Assembly: GCA_902778175.1 (NCBI GenBank)
Contig: CACYWT010000015.1
Coordinates: 1-32,451, forward strand
DNA length: 32,451 nt
Origin: an uncultured Ruminococcus sp.
Lineage (GTDB): Bacteria; Bacillota; Clostridia; Oscillospirales; Acutalibacteraceae
Direction of reading: 5' to 3'
Shown piece after piece: positions 7,419 through 14,999 of this stretch (position 1 is its first letter; each line of letters begins with the position of its first letter). The position numbers and the translations under genes are program-made. Below the pieces are notes generated by a model, which saw only the letters and a list, made by a program, of their open reading frames with translations, did not search any database and had not been told where the DNA came from.

Positions 7419-8065
7419 AATCTCCTCCATGCTATCATATGTATAATATCCGGCAAAAACTGACTGGAAATATTATAGATCAAAACTAATATATTCAATA
7501 CCAGACCTATAATGCATACTGTTTTCGCTGTTTTTCTGCTTGATTCAGCCTTTTCATCTGACGCTCCCGGCTCCGCTGCCTTCGATACGGAAACAAGACC
7601 GATTATCGCAAATATCAGACCTATGCCTCCCATGCTGAATATCAGTGAGATAATTCCGAATATCAAGCCCTTGCCGTTATTTGCAGAAGTGACGACTCTA
7701 TTGTTTAAGCCCTGATAATATCCGGCTTTATCCGGAGTAAAGGGTGCCTGCGGAGGAGATGTATAATTTGCGGAAGAATTATTGCCAATACTGCCGCCCT
7801 GAACGTCCGGAAAAACAGGACGAGCCGCTTCGTTTAAGCTGTAGGCGTTATCGGTAAATGACTTGTCCGATCCACCGGACGGTAAAGAATAGCGATCATC
7901 AGGCATGGAATAATGATCCTGCTCCTGCGCTGACGAAAAATCCGACTCATCATAATCGTCTGATAATGATGATCCGTAATCTGAATACTTGTTATCATTC
8001 TGCGGAAAGCTCTGCTCCGGAAATATCTCGTCAAAGGACATTTCCGTTATATTTCTTTTCTCCAT
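7415..8065 (-). CDS. Two-TM protein with acidic disordered N-terminus (paralogue 4 of 4)
   Basis: 216 residues. Residues 1-130 are low complexity (Ser, Asp, Tyr, Pro) with no fold visible. Two hydrophobic segments follow, about 133-160 (GKGLIFGIISLIFSMGGIGL) and 184-205 (AKTVCIIGLVLNILVLIY). This resembles DUF4190-type membrane proteins: a Gly-rich first helix beginning G..SLI/GI.S, then a short charged loop, then a second helix of the AGxxCSIxGIxLNI kind. Three neighbours upstream share the layout. GGTAGGAGTG lies before the ATG and 12 bases separate it from the previous gene. The stop overlaps the next start. Function unknown; the long soluble N-terminus suggests a cytosolic interaction arm, which is inference. 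Confidence 0.8.
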   Translation of the reverse strand: MEKRNITEMSFDEIFPEQSFPQNDNKYSDYGSSLSDDYDESDFSSAQEQDHYSMPDDRYSLPSGGSDKSFTDNAYSLNEAARPVFPDVQGGSIGNNSSANYTSPPQAPFTPDKAGYYQGLNNRVVTSANNGKGLIFGIISLIFSMGGIGLIFAIIGLVSVSKAAEPGASDEKAESSRKTAKTVCIIGLVLNILVLIYNISSQFLPDIIHMIAWRRL

Positions 8066-8077
8066 ACGCTGTCACTC

Positions 8078-8494
8078 CTACCAGAAAAGAATTATCCCCA
8101 GAATCCCAAGAATTGTAATAACCGTGGAAATAAGATTCAATGAAATGCCTAATATCGAACATATCATGCCTGCCACTGCAGCTCCGGAACGGTTTTGCAG
8201 ATAGACCTGATTGCTCTTTTTATCGTCATTTGAAAGAAATATCCCTATTCCTCCGAGTATAAGCGGAAGTAGCGGTACTACACAGCTTAATACTGAAAGC
8301 ACTCCGCAGATAAGACTTCCTACGCCGGAACCGCCCTTTGCAGTATAAAGAGGCTTTGAAAGCTGATGCTGCGGCGGCTGGTATTCAGTCATCTGCTTTT
8401 CTTCCTGACCGGGCGGATCATCTTCCATTACATTCGGATTGAAGATAGGCATATTGTCCTGTTCGGTAGTTTGTGTATCTCGGTAATCACTCAT
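8078..8494 (-). CDS. Two-TM DUF4190-like protein (paralogue 3 of 4)
   Basis: 138 residues from the ATG at 8494 (MSDYRD), nine bases after GGAGG; an ATG at 8500 is only three bases from that site and less likely. A short Pro/Gln-rich polar N-terminus (about 1-50) is followed by GSLICGVLSVLSCVVPLLPLI plus GGIGIFLS, a charged loop (NDDKKSNQVYLQNRSG) and a second helix pair AGMICSILGISLNLISTVITI. The pattern is shared with its three neighbours, most closely with the next gene upstream (CGLVSVLICFLPLIPLI). It probably arose by tandem duplication. Role unknown. Confidence 0.82.
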   Translation of the reverse strand: MSDYRDTQTTEQDNMPIFNPNVMEDDPPGQEEKQMTEYQPPQHQLSKPLYTAKGGSGVGSLICGVLSVLSCVVPLLPLILGGIGIFLSNDDKKSNQVYLQNRSGAAVAGMICSILGISLNLISTVITILGILGIILFW

Positions 8495-8517
8495 AAACAT
8501 AATCCTCCGTTCTGTTG

Positions 8518-8952
8518 TCAGAATATCTTCAGCGCGCTTGCCGCATCAACAAAAATCAGCGGAACGATATAGAAGAAAAAGCTTATAAGAAGGCTCAGGA
8601 CGATCCCAACAAAACCGCAGACCTTGCCGGCTATAGCAGTTCCCGGAGGAGGCATATCATTCATACGCGCGCTTTTACGGGCCTCCCTTGCGGTAAACAT
8701 CGCAACAAGACCGGTTATCAGCGGTATCAAGGGCAAAAAGCAGATTAACACAGATACCAATCCGCAGATACAGCTTATTATCGCGCTTGCGGAATCGTTC
8801 GGCTCACGCATTACGGGCATTGAAGCATAATCGCCGTCAAAGCCGCTCTCTTCATCTGTGTTTTCTTCGCCTCTCATATTCGTATAAGTAGGCTCGACCC
8901 TTAACGGTATATTATCAGGCTTTTCCAGATTCTTTTTCTTGTAATAATTCAT
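8518..8952 (-). CDS. Two-TM DUF4190-like protein (paralogue 2 of 4)
   Basis: 144 residues. Polar N-terminus of about 55 residues, then SAIISCICGLVSVLICFLPL running into IPLITGLVAMFTA, a basic loop (REARKSARMNDMPPPG) and AGKVCGFVGIVLSLLISFFF. The same helix, loop, AGxxC helix order is seen in the two genes after it and in the one before it. GGAGG is seven bases from the ATG. The loop between helices is basic here, charged in the other copies, so it is probably cytosolic. A 146-base gap separates it from the first paralogue; no promoter is obvious there. Role unknown. Confidence 0.82.
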   Translation of the reverse strand: MNYYKKKNLEKPDNIPLRVEPTYTNMRGEENTDEESGFDGDYASMPVMREPNDSASAIISCICGLVSVLICFLPLIPLITGLVAMFTAREARKSARMNDMPPPGTAIAGKVCGFVGIVLSLLISFFFYIVPLIFVDAASALKIF

Positions 8953-9098
8953 TGTTTTGCCTCCGATGAAATATCATGGGAAACGCCGGTCATCTTATCG
9001 ACGGCTTTCACAGCGCGGATCAGGCGAGCTGCATATAGCGTATTCGGGCTTAATACAAAGCTTACAGTCCGATGCAGCCATTGTTTCCCAAGCTGTTA

Positions 9099-9839
9099 TC
9101 ATGTGAAATATCTGTCGTAGAAATCATCAAGATCGTCGTCATCATAGTAATAATGATATCCGTAATCATCACGATCATCTTTATCATGTGACTTGCCTGA
9201 ACTTTCATCTGTGCCGAATACTACTGAGAGCACTATCGCCGCTACAAAGATCAGCGTCATGATTATATTCAGTATCAGTCCGATAAGAGAACAAACAAAG
9301 CCCGCCTTTGAATTTGATGACTGCGGCAGACCGACCGATTCTGCCTTTTTCTTTGCGCTCGATGAAAGTCCTATTCCTATGCCGCCCAGAACAGCGCCGA
9401 GCACCGGTGCGTTGATAAGCACAATTGACGCGACACCGAGTATCAATCCGGGAACATCCTTGTTATTCTGCTGATTTACACGATTGTTGTAAATATAGTT
9501 ATTATTCGGATACTGTGCATAAGCCGGAGGAGGCATCTGCCCCGGAACTCCGTAAGGCGGCGGAGGCGGCGGAGTGTTCGGCGCTCCGTAATTCGGCATC
9601 TGATTATTATTGCCGTAATAACTATCATTCTGCTGTGAAAAATACGAAGGAGCGACACTGTTGTAGGGATTGTTTCCATACGGCGCAGGTCCCCCCTGCG
9701 GCGGCATCGGCGGAACATTGCCAGGCGCAGGCATCTGCGCATTTTCCGGAGCATCTTTCCTGAGATTCACCGTCGGCTGTTCATGAGCCTCATTTTCCGG
9801 ATTATTATTCATATTGTTATTATTATCCATATTATCCAT
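9099..9839 (-). CDS. Two-TM protein with Asn/Pro-rich N-terminus and acidic tail (paralogue 1 of 4)
   Basis: 246 residues. Residues 1-130 are Asn-, Pro-, Gln- and Tyr-rich and probably disordered (APYGNNPYNS, PPPPPPYGVPGQMPPP). Hydrophobic segments lie at about 134-160 (GLILGVASIVLINAPVLGAV plus GGIGIGLS) and 180-207 (AGFVCSLIGLILNIIMTLIF). The C-terminus is strikingly acidic and aromatic (DDYGYHYYYDDDDLDDFYD). The core matches the three following genes. It is the promoter-proximal gene of the cluster. Its acid/Tyr tail recalls the small protein encoded just upstream (YNYYDEYLGYQ), perhaps by composition only. Role unknown. Confidence 0.82.
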   Translation of the reverse strand: MDNMDNNNNMNNNPENEAHEQPTVNLRKDAPENAQMPAPGNVPPMPPQGGPAPYGNNPYNSVAPSYFSQQNDSYYGNNNQMPNYGAPNTPPPPPPYGVPGQMPPPAYAQYPNNNYIYNNRVNQQNNKDVPGLILGVASIVLINAPVLGAVLGGIGIGLSSSAKKKAESVGLPQSSNSKAGFVCSLIGLILNIIMTLIFVAAIVLSVVFGTDESSGKSHDKDDRDDYGYHYYYDDDDLDDFYDRYFT

Positions 9840-9878
9840 TTTCTGACTTCCTCCAATTGATCCTTATTTCTTAAAACA

Positions 9879-9907
9879 AGCATACCACATCACGGGAAAA
9901 AAGTCAA
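9879..9907 (-). promoter_or_regulatory. Promoter of the two-TM cluster
   Basis: Minus strand TTGACT (9902-9907), 17-base spacer, TATGCT (9879-9884), directly after the terminator of the upstream small ORF. Confidence 0.65.
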
Positions 9908-9939
9908 AGAAAATCCTCCGGCATATCGGCGCCGGAGGA
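9900..9939 (-). terminator. Terminator of the small acidic ORF
   Basis: Perfect 9-bp stem TCCTCCGGC (9914-9922) with GCCGGAGGA (9931-9939), followed on the minus strand by TTTTCTTTGACTTTTTT. Its tail overlaps the -35 box of the next promoter. Confidence 0.8.
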
Positions 9940-9963
9940 AAAATGCTTGTCATAATGATAATT

Positions 9964-10155
9964 TCAGTCATCAGACGACTGATATCCTAAATATTCATCA
10001 TAATAATTGTATTCGTCGATCTTTTCATTATCAGTCATTCCGTTTGACGAAAAATTCAGATATTCGCCGCTTGTGTCAAATTCCTCTGTTTCATCTGCAA
10101 AATCACTGTCCTGCGGAAGAAGAAGATCATCTTTTTCCTCTCCGGGAAATGTCAT
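9964..10155 (-). CDS. Small acidic protein of unknown function
   Basis: 63 residues from the ATG at 10155, six bases after a clean GAGGTG. The same frame stays open to an ATG at 10245 (93 residues, adding HIIAFLKDGAALRINLMISG), but no good ribosome site precedes it. The product is very acidic (Asp, Glu) with several Tyr and Asn and no Cys or hydrophobic segment. It has its own terminator. Codon choice looks native. I do not recognise a family. It lies between metA and the two-TM cluster on the same strand, preceded by a region with several potential RNA helices. Confidence 0.5.
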   Translation of the reverse strand: MTFPGEEKDDLLLPQDSDFADETEEFDTSGEYLNFSSNGMTDNEKIDEYNYYDEYLGYQSSDD

Positions 10156-10249
10156 ATTAATCACCTCAATGACATTATGCCCGGATATCATGAGATTAAT
10201 CCGTAAGGCGGCGCCATCTTTCAAGAAAGCAATGATATGATCCATTGCC

Positions 10250-10349
10250 TGTTTTGCGCAGGAAGAATTTTCAACTGAGTGATGTAAACCTGACGATTTT
10301 CAGGCGGATCCGGCGCAATATGACTGAAAAGCTGCAAGCAGCAAAACAG
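10250..10349 (-). other. Candidate structured RNA leader upstream of the small acidic ORF
   Basis: CCTGTTTTGC (10250-10259) and GCAAAACAGG (10340-10349) can close a 100-nt domain holding further pairings: TTTTCAG (from about 10297) with CTGAAAA (from about 10324), and a compact GCTGC/GCAGC hairpin (about 10331-10342). I cannot match it to a known riboswitch class. It could also be part of the metA 3' region. Confidence 0.25.
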
Positions 10350-10371
10350 GTGTGATCTATTCAGCAGTCAC

Positions 10372-11310
10372 TTAATGCGTGGTATTCTTAAAACCCCTGA
10401 TCTCCTCGATCTTGTACGGCGTCTGCTGATATACATAATAATTCAGCCAGTTTGAATAAAGTATCGTCGCATAGCTGCGCCATGTCAGCGCAGGCAGCGC
10501 CCGCGGATCATTACCCGGAAAATAATTGTACGGAAGCGCAGGACTGATGCCCTTATTATTGTCGCGGAAAAATTCATTTGCTAAGGTATTGCGGTCATAT
10601 TCGGCATGACCCATGATGAAGAACTGTCTGCCGTTCTTATTTGCAACGATAGCAACGCCTGCAATATTCGATGATGCAAGTATCTCAAGCTCTTCATGCT
10701 TGCGTATTTCGGAACGGTGAACTCCAGTATAGCGGGAATGAGGTATAAGTATCTTATCATCGCAGCCGCGCATGAGCGGATGAAATATATCCATGACCCT
10801 GTGTACATATACTCCCGAAAGCTTTTCATCAAGCTGATATTTCGGTATTCCGTAATGATAGTAAAGTCCTGCCTGTGCGCCCCAGCAGATATGAAGAGTA
10901 CTGTATACGTTATGCGACGACCATTCCATGATTTTGCAAAGCTCGTCCCAGTAGTCGACCTCTTCGTATTCCATCTGCTCGACAGGAGCGCCGGTTATTA
11001 TCATTCCGTCATAATACTGATCCTTGATCTCGTCAAAGGTCTTGTAGAATGTCGTAAGATGATCCAGCGGAGCATTCTTCGACAAATGAGTAGCTGTGCG
11101 CAAAAGCTCGATATCGACCTGCAGAGGAGTATTTCCCAGAAGTCTGAGAAGCTGCGTTTCAGTTTCTATTTTTGTCGGCATAAGATTCAGTATAATGATC
11201 TTCAAGGGTCTGATATCCTGCGACATTGCCCTTTCGTTTGTCATAACGAAAATATTTTCCTGCTCAAGCTGCTTGTGCGCAGGCAGCTCGTTCTGTATTC
11301 TTATAGGCAT
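10372..11310 (-). CDS. metA: Homoserine O-acetyltransferase (MetA type)
   Basis: 312 residues, full length for the family. The Cys nucleophile is Cys142 in [15 protein letters not shown], and the catalytic His235 and Glu237 are in IMGHAEYD. Residue 111, in GAPVEQMEY, is Glu; published work on Bacillus cereus MetA shows that Glu at this position gives acetyl-CoA specificity while Gly gives succinyl-CoA, so this should be an acetyltransferase despite the MetA (not MetX) fold. It activates L-homoserine for methionine synthesis in the cytosol. It is alone, with a strong promoter at 11380-11408. The ribosome site (AAGAAGTG) is weaker than its neighbours'. No S-box or T-box is apparent in the roughly 60-nt leader. 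Confidence 0.95.
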   Translation of the reverse strand: MPIRIQNELPAHKQLEQENIFVMTNERAMSQDIRPLKIIILNLMPTKIETETQLLRLLGNTPLQVDIELLRTATHLSKNAPLDHLTTFYKTFDEIKDQYYDGMIITGAPVEQMEYEEVDYWDELCKIMEWSSHNVYSTLHICWGAQAGLYYHYGIPKYQLDEKLSGVYVHRVMDIFHPLMRGCDDKILIPHSRYTGVHRSEIRKHEELEILASSNIAGVAIVANKNGRQFFIMGHAEYDRNTLANEFFRDNNKGISPALPYNYFPGNDPRALPALTWRSYATILYSNWLNYYVYQQTPYKIEEIRGFKNTTH

Positions 11311-11379
11311 TAACTACACTTCTTTCTTTTACGGCAGTATTACCGCCGTTTTCCTTTTTGCTTTTATCACCGATTTACT

Positions 11380-11408
11380 ATTGTATCACACATAATAAAA
11401 AATATCAA
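11380..11408 (-). promoter_or_regulatory. Promoter of metA
   Basis: Minus strand TTGATA (11403-11408), 17-base spacer, TACAAT (11380-11385). A small ACGGC/GCCGT hairpin (about 11332-11350) lies between it and the ATG. Confidence 0.7.
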
Positions 11409-11426
11409 TGTCCGGCTGCCGCTTTA

Positions 11427-12263
11427 TCATAATCTGAGAGGACATCCTATGCGTACTGCCATTGAATCCGATCCATGACCGATATCGTCCGTCTGCATTA
11501 CGGGTATACGTCCTTTTGTGATATCAGAAATAAGCTCCGCCGGAAGATCAGACAATCCGGCTTTTTTCAGACGTGAAAAGCTTCCACATATCACTCCGCC
11601 GGCATTTTCAAATACACCCATCTGTCCGAGCTGCGACAATCCTGTCCTCAGCCCCGCTTCATCAGCGCTGAGGGATTCAAGCAGCAGTATCCTGCCCTCG
11701 GTCCCGGGGAAATAAGGCGTACCTGCAAGCTTGAGAAAACACCGCAGATTGCCCCCTATAACGATACCGTTTCCAGGCTGACCGCAGTATGTTTCCGTCC
11801 GCGGAGAAAACAGTGCGTTTTCATCTCCCGAAAGAAATGACCGAAACCGTTTCTGCTGCAGCTCTGCGCCGGATCCGACAAGATTCTTTATCTGATAAAG
11901 AACACTGAATTTTCCTGTTACGGCAAAAACGGCATTTATCACTGACGTAAGATCGCTGTAGCCCCACAGGACTGAACGGGACGACGCAATTACATCATAA
12001 TCAAGATACGGCAGCATTTCATTTGCGATATTGCCTCCTGAAATATCAAATATATAATCCGGTCCATCGGAAAAAGCTCTGCACAAAGCCATAGCTCTCG
12101 ACTGCGGTGTATCGGAATAGCATCTGCCGTCACGACAGAACAAGCTGCCGTATTCAGTGCAGGTGACGCCCATTTGCGAAAGGATCAGCTCAAGGCGGCT
12201 GATCAGTTCTCTTTCGTCATTTTTTCTTCCGTCCGAACAACAGACTAATGCACAGCTTTTCAT
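11427..12263 (-). CDS. Peptidase S66 (LD-carboxypeptidase/MccF) family protein lacking the catalytic Ser
   Basis: 278 residues from the ATG at 12263, which overlaps the previous stop as ATGA and has AAGGAT upstream; a longer frame to 12404 runs inside the glycosylase gene and is rejected. The fold is recognisable: GGNIANEMLPYLDYDVI, WGYSDLTSVINAV, GGNLRCFLKLAGTPYFPG, ILLLESL (Glu196) and DIGHGSDS (His263). In active members the first motif reads GGxxSNxLLPYLD with the nucleophilic Ser; here that position is Ala80. Glu and His of the triad remain. Active relatives cleave the L,D bond of muropeptides or peptide-nucleotide amides such as microcin C. This copy may be a non-catalytic binder or use another residue. 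It is the last gene of the AraC-LRR-glycosylase operon. Confidence 0.8.
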   Translation of the reverse strand: MKSCALVCCSDGRKNDERELISRLELILSQMGVTCTEYGSLFCRDGRCYSDTPQSRAMALCRAFSDGPDYIFDISGGNIANEMLPYLDYDVIASSRSVLWGYSDLTSVINAVFAVTGKFSVLYQIKNLVGSGAELQQKRFRSFLSGDENALFSPRTETYCGQPGNGIVIGGNLRCFLKLAGTPYFPGTEGRILLLESLSADEAGLRTGLSQLGQMGVFENAGGVICGSFSRLKKAGLSDLPAELISDITKGRIPVMQTDDIGHGSDSMAVRIGCPLRL

Positions 12264-13111
12264 TGATCCTTCTTTCTGCCCGGCACAGCGCCCTCCAGCA
12301 ATCTGCTGTAATGAAATATATACTGCTGGGCAACTCCGGCATACCGTCCGATCGATTCGGCGCTTACTCCGGAAAAATGTGTCGCAAGGGCTTTTTTCAT
12401 CCATACGTCCACCGGAAAAGCCTCAAGCCGGTGAAGTCCGTATAACAGAGTACATTCGGCAACCTTCTGCCCTACTCCTGTTATCGTCATAAGCTCACGC
12501 CGACAGTCGTCTATCGGGGCGCTGTACATTTTTTCAAGGCATACTCTGCCATCGGAAACCTTTCGCGCAGCATCTGTTATATACCGTGCGCGGAATCCTG
12601 CCCGGAGAGGGGCAAGCTCCTCCGTTCCGACGGACGCAAGCTTTTCTGCGCCGGGAAAGCTTTTGCCGCCTTCGGTATCATCTCCGAACGTATCGCACAG
12701 TCTTTCTATTATTCCCTTTATTCTCGGAATATTATTATTCTGTGATATTATGAACGAACAAAGAGCCTCCCAGGGATCCTGCGACAGGATACGGATCCCG
12801 TCGATGCTATCTACCGCACAGGAAAGCTCAGGACAACCTGACGATATCTCCCTGCGGATACTGTCATAATCATTGCCGAGATCGAAATAATCCGTCCAGA
12901 TCATTTCCAGATCTTCTTCCGTGCAGTTTTCTATTATTATGCCGTCACGTTCACAGTACAGTCTGGCATATCTGCCGCGGACTATTCCTTCATAGGAACC
13001 GTCTTCCCTTTCGTTCCAGCGAAAGCACTGTCCGCAGTCAAATGTATTTTTCAGATCAAATGCTCCGTCAGGGATAATCTTTATCCCTTCGGAAATCTTT
13101 TTCCATTCCAT
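12260..13111 (-). CDS. OGG1-type 8-oxoguanine DNA glycosylase
   Basis: 283 residues. The N-terminal OGG domain has FDLKNTFDCGQCFRW; the helix-hairpin-helix glycosylase domain has QDPWEALCSFIISQNNNI, ITGVGQKVAECTLLYG with the Schiff-base Lys (about 215), and FPVDVWMKKAL with the catalytic Asp (about 235). The arrangement matches OGG1 enzymes, bifunctional glycosylase/AP lyases that remove 8-oxoguanine opposite cytosine. The last residues (PGRKKDQ) run into the ATGA overlap with the S66 gene. A GGAG site lies before the ATG, 27 bases after the LRR gene. In an anaerobe this would repair oxidative damage; its operon partners have no evident DNA role. Confidence 0.9.
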   Translation of the reverse strand: MEWKKISEGIKIIPDGAFDLKNTFDCGQCFRWNEREDGSYEGIVRGRYARLYCERDGIIIENCTEEDLEMIWTDYFDLGNDYDSIRREISSGCPELSCAVDSIDGIRILSQDPWEALCSFIISQNNNIPRIKGIIERLCDTFGDDTEGGKSFPGAEKLASVGTEELAPLRAGFRARYITDAARKVSDGRVCLEKMYSAPIDDCRRELMTITGVGQKVAECTLLYGLHRLEAFPVDVWMKKALATHFSGVSAESIGRYAGVAQQYIFHYSRLLEGAVPGRKKDQ

Positions 13112-13138
13112 TGCTTTTTCTCCGGATTCTGTTTTTTC

Positions 13139-14983
13139 TCATTCGACCGGCGGTTTTCTGTCAGGATTCGTATTCCTCGGCTTAGGTCTGTTATTCACAG
13201 GACGGTCAAATGTTCTGGTATTTCCCGATGCGGGACGGCGGATCGGTCTTGTATCTCCGCTGACCGAAGGACGCTTCTGCGCAGCGGCTGAATGATCCTG
13301 CCGCTGTTGTACCTCCGCATTTTTATGCGTAACGGGACGTTTGCGCCGGGACGGATCAGCATTGTTTGCCTGATGCTTTGCAGACTCCGAGTTCAGATAT
13401 TTCTCGTCAGCCTTTCTTCTGCGCTCGGCTGCCTGCGCAAGAGCTTTGTCGTGACGGCGGCGGCGCTGCTTCGGTTCAATGAACATAATGTATATGCTCA
13501 TAAGAATAACCACGGACAGATCTATCAGAATAATAATTACCGTAAGGAAGGTATAGCCCGATGAAAAGAAACCTTCGTCCTTGTCGTTTTTTTCAAGCTC
13601 GATATTGTCATCAGACACCGGAAGATTCTTTATTGTATCGCTGTGCTTGCCGTTGCGCGCAGCATATTCCTCAAGATACTGGTTATTGTCGCTGTAAATG
13701 GTAAGCTTCGGCGTTCTGTTGAAGGCGTTGTCCTCAAGCTCTGTCGGATTGCGGTAAAATGCCGCGGAATAAAGGTTCGGACATTCATTGAAAGAGGACG
13801 GGGCAAGCAAAGTATCTCCGTTAAATTCAACCCTTGTCAGACTTGTGCAGTTTTCAAATGCATTTTTATCAATTTGTTTCAGGCTCATCGGACAGATGAT
13901 TTTACGGAGCTTTTCACAGTCCTTGAAAGCCTCCTCGCCTATCTTCTTCAGCGACGAACCGAGATCTGCCGTTTCAAGCTCCCTGCACTGAGAAAAGGCT
14001 CCCTTATTGATATTTGCAAGAGAGGCAGGCATACGGATACTTGTCAGTCCCGAACCGGAAAAAACATAATCCTCAAATGTATTCAGTCCGTCAGGAAGAT
14101 CAATTTTCTGCAGCGAGGTGCAGCCGTAAAACGCGCGGCTGCCGATATATGATACTGATGCAGGTATATATATATTGTTTAGGGCGGTGCAGTCCTCAAA
14201 AGCCGATACTTCTATGCTGTTCGTTCCGCCGGGAAGCATTATCTGCTCTATTGTTTGGTTTCCGGCAAAGCAATGGCTGCCTATGGTCTTTATTTTATCA
14301 GGCAGGCTTTTGACCTTGGCTTCACCGAGATATTTTATCAGTATACCGTCGCCTACGGAAACAAATTCGCCTTTCTGGGAATTCATCCATTTTGTGTTTT
14401 CCAGCGCATAGCCGCCGAAATATTTCAGCGACATAGGTATTCCCGGAACAGAAAGAGAGGTGCAGTTGATAAAGCAGTAATCTCCGATAGTATCAAGACT
14501 GTTCGGAAGATGAAGAGCTTCAAGCGATGTACAGTCGGCAAAAGCATATCTTCCGAGTGATACTATTCCGTCGTCTATCGTGACCTCGGTCAGGGAACTG
14601 CAGCCTGAAAAGGCGTTGTCGCCTATTTCTTTTACATTTCCGGGTATCTGTACCTTCTTGAGCGCGCTGCAGCCCTCAAAGGCGCAGTTCCCTACGGAAT
14701 GAACGCTCTGCGGAAGTTCCAGCTCCTTTATTCCGGTATTATTGCGGAAAGCCGCCGCTCCGACAGAAGTTACACTGCATGAATCCACAGTTGCCGGAAC
14801 AGATACATAAAGGCTCTGTCCGCTGTAGCTTATCAGCTCGGCAGTATTTCCGTCGTCCGATATCATATATTTGAAATCACCGTTATCGACAATGTTTTTT
14901 GCCTGAACGGGAACAGGCAGCCCAAGTCCGACAAGCATTGCGGCGCATACTGCCGCAGCTGCCCGGATCATTTTTTTTACCAT
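13139..14983 (-). CDS. BspA-like leucine-rich-repeat membrane protein
   Basis: 614 residues from the ATG at 14983 (MVKKMIR), placed by a GGAGAG site that overlaps the AraC stop; an earlier in-frame ATG lies inside the AraC gene. Order: signal peptide (about 1-29, ending VPVQAK), a short entry region, then about 15 LRR_5 units (about 50-430) with the pattern IGxxAFxxCxxLxxIxLPxxLxxI, a linker, one membrane helix (about 474-498, TFLTVIIILIDLSVVILMSI) and a very basic Arg/Lys/Pro tail (499-614). The repeats should be outside and the tail in the cytosol. LRR_5 proteins often bind host or substrate surfaces. Following the AraC regulator by 16 bases, it is the likely main target of that regulator. 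Confidence 0.88.
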   Translation of the reverse strand: MVKKMIRAAAAVCAAMLVGLGLPVPVQAKNIVDNGDFKYMISDDGNTAELISYSGQSLYVSVPATVDSCSVTSVGAAAFRNNTGIKELELPQSVHSVGNCAFEGCSALKKVQIPGNVKEIGDNAFSGCSSLTEVTIDDGIVSLGRYAFADCTSLEALHLPNSLDTIGDYCFINCTSLSVPGIPMSLKYFGGYALENTKWMNSQKGEFVSVGDGILIKYLGEAKVKSLPDKIKTIGSHCFAGNQTIEQIMLPGGTNSIEVSAFEDCTALNNIYIPASVSYIGSRAFYGCTSLQKIDLPDGLNTFEDYVFSGSGLTSIRMPASLANINKGAFSQCRELETADLGSSLKKIGEEAFKDCEKLRKIICPMSLKQIDKNAFENCTSLTRVEFNGDTLLAPSSFNECPNLYSAAFYRNPTELEDNAFNRTPKLTIYSDNNQYLEEYAARNGKHSDTIKNLPVSDDNIELEKNDKDEGFFSSGYTFLTVIIILIDLSVVILMSIYIMFIEPKQRRRRHDKALAQAAERRRKADEKYLNSESAKHQANNADPSRRKRPVTHKNAEVQQRQDHSAAAQKRPSVSGDTRPIRRPASGNTRTFDRPVNNRPKPRNTNPDRKPPVE

Positions 14984-14999
14984 TATGTTTTCTCTCCGA

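Noticed and set aside
10156-10245. 93-residue version of the small acidic ORF
   Set aside because: No clear ribosome site precedes the ATG at 10245, while GAGGTG is well placed for the ATG at 10155. Not excluded.
12264-12404. Longer N-terminus of the S66-family protein
   Set aside because: It would run 141 bases inside the glycosylase gene; the ATGA overlap with AAGGAT upstream gives a family-typical start.
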